A stretch of 64,000 nucleotides of DNA from Acanthochlamys bracteata (Eukaryota > Streptophyta > Magnoliopsida > Pandanales > Velloziaceae), in NCBI GenBank assembly GCA_019914995.1, contig CM034128.1, positions 8,248,501 to 8,312,500 of the forward strand. Direction: 5' to 3'. This document shows positions 59,739 to 64,000 of the stretch, in pieces. How positions within the stretch are numbered: the stretch's first letter is position 1; every line of letters starts with the position of its first letter. The notes under the pieces were generated by a model. That model was not told the DNA's origin. It was given only the letters and a program-made list of their open reading frames with translations, and did no database searches. Position numbers and translations under genes: made by a program.

Positions 59739-61660
59739 CGCCTTGCCTTGATTCTTCACTGGATAACTAATCGAACAGCGATCAGATCACTGCAAACACC
59801 CAATCGGTGTCCATATCGCAGATCGATAATGAAAACTAATGAACTAAGAATTAAAATTCAGAACTCTTTATTAGTCTTGTTGTTGTGCTTGTGTTCTGTT
59901 AAAGAAGAGCTATCGTTGTTCGCTGGCGTGAAGTTTTCATTCGCTCCAAAAACCCCAACCACAAACTATTTAAGAGTGGCATGTCAGGGCCATCATGAAA
60001 CTCGTGTATGGCTATGGCCATCTGCTTACCTTCATACGTGGCACGAAATAAGGGTGCAGTTTTCCTCTCTCGTCCGAGGAGAAACAGGAAATCAAAAGAC
60101 GAGTGTGATGTCTTTGGAGTTGGGGACCACATGGATTGTGTTCAGCTGCACCACACTGCCTCCTCCTTATCCTACTACACTTTTCTTTCTTCTCTTCGTT
60201 TTCTTTTTCTTTTCTGAAAAATTTACGTTCTGATCGCTTTCATGTTTTAGCTAAAGACGAAGAAGAATATAAAGCAGACACACACCCGCCATGACTGTGG
60301 GCGGGCTTCTACTGAAATGAACGTGAAAAACGAAATTTATTGAAGTTTTCTTGAAGGCAGAATAACTAACTTAACAATTTTGTTTTGAATATTTGTTAAT
60401 AATAAGTAAATATTTCTTTTATAAAATTTTCCTCACAGACGTGTTTCAGATCAGTTGTTCTGTGCAGACTGTTTGTCTCTTTCAGGTAACTGCTAAACTG
60501 CAGAAAGTATATTAATCTCTATGCTAATAAACAGCACGGTGCGGTTCGGTTTATTCCTGTTGCTCATTCGTTGAGCTTGGAATAGATTTCATCTAACGGT
60601 TGTTAAGATAGTTGTATGGTGCGGGTAGGGAGTAGTTGGAATGGTATTATTATTTCTGGCAAGGGCGCCGGGTTGCAGACTGCAGAGAGTATCGTTGAAC
60701 ACAGATGACAGATATATACGGATAGATAACGTTTGAGCTGCTTAGAATACTAGGTATAATTAATTAATTATTCACTAAGAATTATCTCTTTCTGGAAAAC
60801 AAAATTATCTGGGGATTTAATAGGAAATGATTCCATATACTCTGTTGTATCTGTTTTGGTATTTGTTTGCTTGTTTTAGGTGGTTCACAGTATAGAGAGA
60901 TTTTTGCAGCAGCAGATGAAAGTGGTAGTACGGAAAAGAAACACCGGGGGAAGCAAATTGGGTTAGCGACCGAATGGTTTTTGTTTCTTTTAATTAAAGA
61001 TTAGAGAGAGGAAAGATTTTGCTTCCCACTGTTTGCCACAGGGAGTTCCCAAACACTCCATTTTATTTTTTTTATTTAATTCATTTTTTATAAATATTTA
61101 AAAAGATTATTTAAAATTTTAAAAAATATAAAATTTTTTATATAATATACTTTTTAACTAATTATTTTTATTATTTTAAAATAAAAAATAAAATTTACTT
61201 TTAAAAAAATTAAAATATATATTATTTCAGAAAAATTTTATTTTAAAAATAATCCTAAATGCCATTATACTCATCTCGCTCTATTTCAAATTTTTATTTA
61301 TTTTATATTTTTAAATAAATATTTATTTAAAAATTTAAAGTTTATAAAAATGTATATTATAAAATATTATAATTATTATTTTATAATAAAATATAAAATT
61401 TATTTTTTAAAGTAAAATAAAAATATATTTATTGTTTCGATTTTTTTAAAAATCACTTCAAACGCATCCGGTGATTCGTTCACTTTTCTGGCCCATTCGC
61501 GGCCCACATTCAAAAGTTTCAAAAAAGGGTATTAACATGACTGCCCAACAATATTTGGTTGTAACTAAAAAATAATCAAATAATGAAGACAGCGACACTC
61601 AAATAATACTTTTCTTATCAATAGGGTTTAAAGATGAATAATTAATATTAAAAACCAATA
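59739..61660. other. Upstream region of the CID gene and spacer
   Basis: 59.74-60.25 kb is the probable leader and promoter of the CID gene. The plus-strand frame at 59748-60233 is antisense to it and has no domain. 61.05-61.46 kb consists of two adjacent A/T-rich MITE-type blocks. No other gene seen. Confidence 0.5.
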
Positions 61661-61662
61661 AT

Positions 61663-62760
61663 ATGTCATATATATATATGGGTTCGGATTTGCACAGATC
61701 GGGTTTACTGCGCAGATCGCGTTCAAGATCGGACGGTCCACAGCGCACACGTGCGATTAGAGTTAAGCTGACAGCACGCGAGAGCATTCTCGTAATCTCT
61801 TTCGTAAAAATTGATCCGTTCGAGCGCTGCTTCTCTTCTTTTCTTATCTTCTTCCGCGAGCTCGGCGCTCCTTCCCGCGAGCGCGAGCCCGATCCTCCCG
61901 GCCGCCTTCGTCTCCCCCGGCGCAGTTCGCTTTTCCTTCATTTCTTTTCCCTTTTGTAATCACTCTCTAAATAACAACCGTTCCCGTTTCAAACCCTAGC
62001 ATTTCGTTCGTCGTCGGTCGAGTGTTCGATTGCCGCCGACGAACGAGATTAGGGCTAACCAAGCGTGAATTTCTCTTTTCCTCCTTCTTCTATTCCTTCT
62101 ATCTTGTTCATTTTCAGGATTTGCCGTGGTTAACGGCCATCCCATTCCTTCAAGCGCTGAGCGTTGAACGCCGGCAACGAATCAAAATTCAGGTAGCTTT
62201 TTAGACCCTTTTTGTTGCAGTGTTGTGATTTTACCGTTCCAAAATTTTTAAAATTTTTTAACATCATCAAATTCGCCTACTGCAGATTTTTGCGGCTGGA
62301 TAGCTTTATAAATGCACTGGTATGTGTATTTTGTTTTAAAGTCATGCTGTGTTGTGTGTGAATGTGAATGAGAATTTTGATGTGGCATATCTCCATTTTT
62401 AGTTATGCAAAATTGATTGATGCTATTGGAACAATTTGATAATAACTACGGTTGTTATTTGGTTTGAATTTTGTTTATTGATGTGTTTTAATGGTTGTTA
62501 GGTTCTGAAGCTTGCTAGGAATGCAGTAAGGGATAACAGCAATGACAACAAGAACATCATGAGACGACAACAAGAACATCATGAGACAACAACAAGAACA
62601 GCAACAGACAACACCTGCAAGAGATAACAACTAGGAACTGGATTGCAGCCAAGCCCACATCTGCTGGAGATGTACACATTGCTGCATTACTTCCCAACAG
62701 AGACGATTTATATTTAGTAGTTTAGGGTTATGCTTGTAATGCTTTTCACTTTACAATGTA
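61663..62760 (+). ncRNA. Putative spliced non-coding transcription unit
   Basis: An abrupt GC-rich, CpG-rich stretch (61680-61960) is followed by CAAACCCTAGC (telo-box-like, about 61990) and three exon-like segments: up to about 62192 (CAG|GTAGC donor), 62286-62320 (TGCAG acceptor, CTG|GTATGT donor) and from 62503 (TGTTAG acceptor) to about 62760. Spliced or not, I find no open frame longer than about 100 codons and no family motif. The last segment holds a 22-bp tandem repeat. It looks like a promoter plus leader of a gene whose coding part is gone or never existed. It could also be a transposon-captured gene fragment. Confidence 0.3.
62544..62609. repeat. 22-bp tandem repeat, three units
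   Basis: GACAACAAGAACATCATGAG-AC occurs twice exactly (62544-62565 and 62566-62587), and a third, altered unit runs to 62609. Confidence 0.85.
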
Positions 62761-62862
62761 TTCTGAATTTCTAATTATGCGAACGTGTAATCAAATCTTA
62801 ATTCTTTTGGTTAATGAAATCAGAAAAAATTCCAGCAAGTGCTTAATTATGTTGTGAATGCC

Positions 62863-62938
62863 ATGTGAATGTGAATGTCAGTTCCAGTTATGTGAATGTG
62901 AATGTCAGTTGTTCAGTTATGTGAATGTGAATGTGATG
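62863..62938. repeat. Tandem repeat of 27-29 bp, ATGTGAATGTGAATGT
   Basis: Units at 62863, 62890 and 62919, all beginning ATGTGAATGTGAATGT; the first two continue CAGTT. A related TGTGTGAATGTGAATG lies at about 62353. Confidence 0.82.
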
Positions 62939-62999
62939 ATGTTGTGAATTCCAGCAAGTTATGCTTGCAAAACTCACCTGAGCATCTAATTGGGAAGGC

Positions 63000-63232
63000 A
63001 ATGCCAATGAAAGAGCATTTCACTTGTGAGCTAGCATAGCTCACTGTCTCACTGGTCTTCTTGCAGTGAGCTTTGCTATCTCTTTCCTCACTGGTCTGTC
63101 AAGTGAGCTAGCAAAGATCACCGGTCAGGTGACCAGTGAGTGAGCTGCCAGTGAGCTCACTACTCACTGGCCAGCGAGCAAACTGTTTCCGACTGCTCTC
63201 CGGCCAATGAGCTCACAGGCCTGGCAGATGAT
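63000..63232. repeat. CACTGG / GTGAGC inverted-repeat island
   Basis: About 230 bp unusually rich in the words GTGAGCT, GCTCAC, CACTGG and CCAGTG in both orientations. Examples are GTGAGCTAGC twice, the palindrome GTGAGCTCAC, CCAGTGAG (63148-63155) facing CTCACTGG (63163-63170), and CACTGGTC facing GACCAGTG. It is non-coding, and its composition is quite unlike both neighbours. Confidence 0.7.
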
Positions 63233-63239
63233 GTAGATA

Positions 63240-64000
63240 AAACCAACTAAAAAAACTCAGCAATTTTATCCTAGTCTATCCCGCAAGTGCACGGTTGTCG
63301 TCTACTGTATATCAAATAACGAGTTTGTTCCACAGAGATTCTTGTTAACTCTAACCCAAATTTTTAGTAACAAAAGTTGTGTTTGTGAAAGCGAATCAAA
63401 AATGTACGAGAGCTAAGAACGAAAAGTAACGCACGGATCGAGAAAACAGGTATGCAAACAACTGGAGTTTTAGAATCCACCACTAATGCCTCTAATTTAA
63501 TCCTTAAATAAATATGATAATAGATTATGATGATTGTGAAGATCTTGTATCTAACACCTTGGTCCAGTTCTTAGATACGATTTCTAATTATGACTTTAAC
63601 TTTGGTCCAGTATAAAATCACCTATCGTTAGTGATATTCTAACTCCTTATTTAGAAATTACTAACAATGCATTAGATTTTGCGAAATTATAAATCATGTA
63701 GTTACATTCACTTTGATCCAGTAAATATTAACTACAATTGTTAATCCTGTAAGTCGTAAATTATGCTCCGATTGGTCCTCGCAAACACAATTAATATAAT
63801 AATTTAGATATCAAACTCAATGCTAATCATGCATGCGAATTTAAATTCTAAACATCTTTTCAAATAAGAATTAACAACTCACATAAAATCAACAATCCAT
63901 ACATCATATAATATTCAAGAAATAAATTAAACTTATTAGGGTTTCATCCTAATTCCAGTTTAGAGAACTTAGCCACTCATATTAATACACACAATAATAT
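63240..64000 (-). repeat. Probable LTR-type repeat running off the window
   Basis: CCCGCAAGTGCACGGTTGTC, followed by a TTTGTTCCACAGAGATT stretch and repeated CTTGGTCCAGT / TTTGGTCCAGT / TTTGATCCAGT words, resembles sequence I associate from memory with the LTR end of large plant Gypsy elements (Tat/Ogre type) in reverse orientation. No protein-coding part lies inside the window, so both identity and orientation are tentative. Confidence 0.35.

Noticed and set aside
59748..60233. 161-codon plus-strand frame over the CID promoter
   Set aside because: It overlaps the leader of the well-supported minus-strand CID gene, has no motif and ends in CT-rich simple sequence. A shadow frame.
1..64000. 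CRISPR arrays, bacterial operons, rRNA clusters
   Set aside because: No spaced direct-repeat array, no Shine-Dalgarno-linked gene strings and no rRNA-like sequence. All protein genes have plant introns.

Overview
The window is nuclear DNA of a flowering plant, most likely a eudicot. Its genes have short GT-AG introns, the spacers are very AT-rich and crowded with small transposons, and every recognisable gene belongs to a plant-typical family. Nothing resembles an operon, CRISPR array, prophage or rRNA cluster, and I could not confirm a tRNA or miRNA gene. I rebuilt the exon structures by hand from splice signals, reading frame and family motifs.

Layout. (1) 135-4431, minus: an hnRNP Q/LIF2-like protein with three RRMs (8 coding exons, 488 aa). 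(2) 6932-8824, minus: an IQD calmodulin-binding scaffold protein (5 exons, about 522 aa). (3) 8.8-22.9 kb: a gene-free spacer holding a miniature LTR element (TRIM, 13014-13517), a gag-only Copia-type LTR element (14544-17385, TSD CTAAT) and a hAT-like element (17929-18460). (4) 23154-24794, plus: a NAC transcription factor of the NST/SND1 secondary-wall clade (3 exons, 414 aa). (5) 24.8-37.7 kb: a second gene-poor spacer. Its highlight is a solo LTR of the same Copia-type family (35200-36435) that was itself hit by a TRIM (35225-35921), each insertion with its own 5-bp TSD. (6) 37803-39335, plus: a BCS1-like AAA-ATPase (2 exons, 482 aa). (7) 41857-42427: a frameshifted methyltransferase pseudogene. 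(8) 44855-45175, minus: a small, possibly N-myristoylated protein I do not recognise. (9) 50267-51544, minus: a single-RRM protein of the plant ARP1/RBM24-like type (5 exons, 291 aa). (10) 55916-59738, minus: a CID-type PABP-interacting protein with PAM2 and two RRMs (10 exons, 369 aa). (11) 61.6-64.0 kb: a GC-rich, apparently non-coding spliced unit, tandem repeats, a CACTGG/GTGAGC inverted-repeat island and a probable LTR-type repeat running off the end.

The genes are independent units and form no pathway. Three of the seven well-supported or likely protein genes bind RNA or poly(A)-binding protein. The NAC factor would act in fibre or secondary-wall differentiation, the IQD protein in Ca2+/calmodulin signalling, and the AAA-ATPase at a membrane.

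The most informative non-genic signal is the layered transposon record. It includes two TRIMs, one gag-only LTR element, one solo LTR, three hAT-like elements with 8-bp duplications, a foldback element, and many short AT-rich MITE-like elements with GGYGTGTTT-type ends, several flanked by TAA or TTA.
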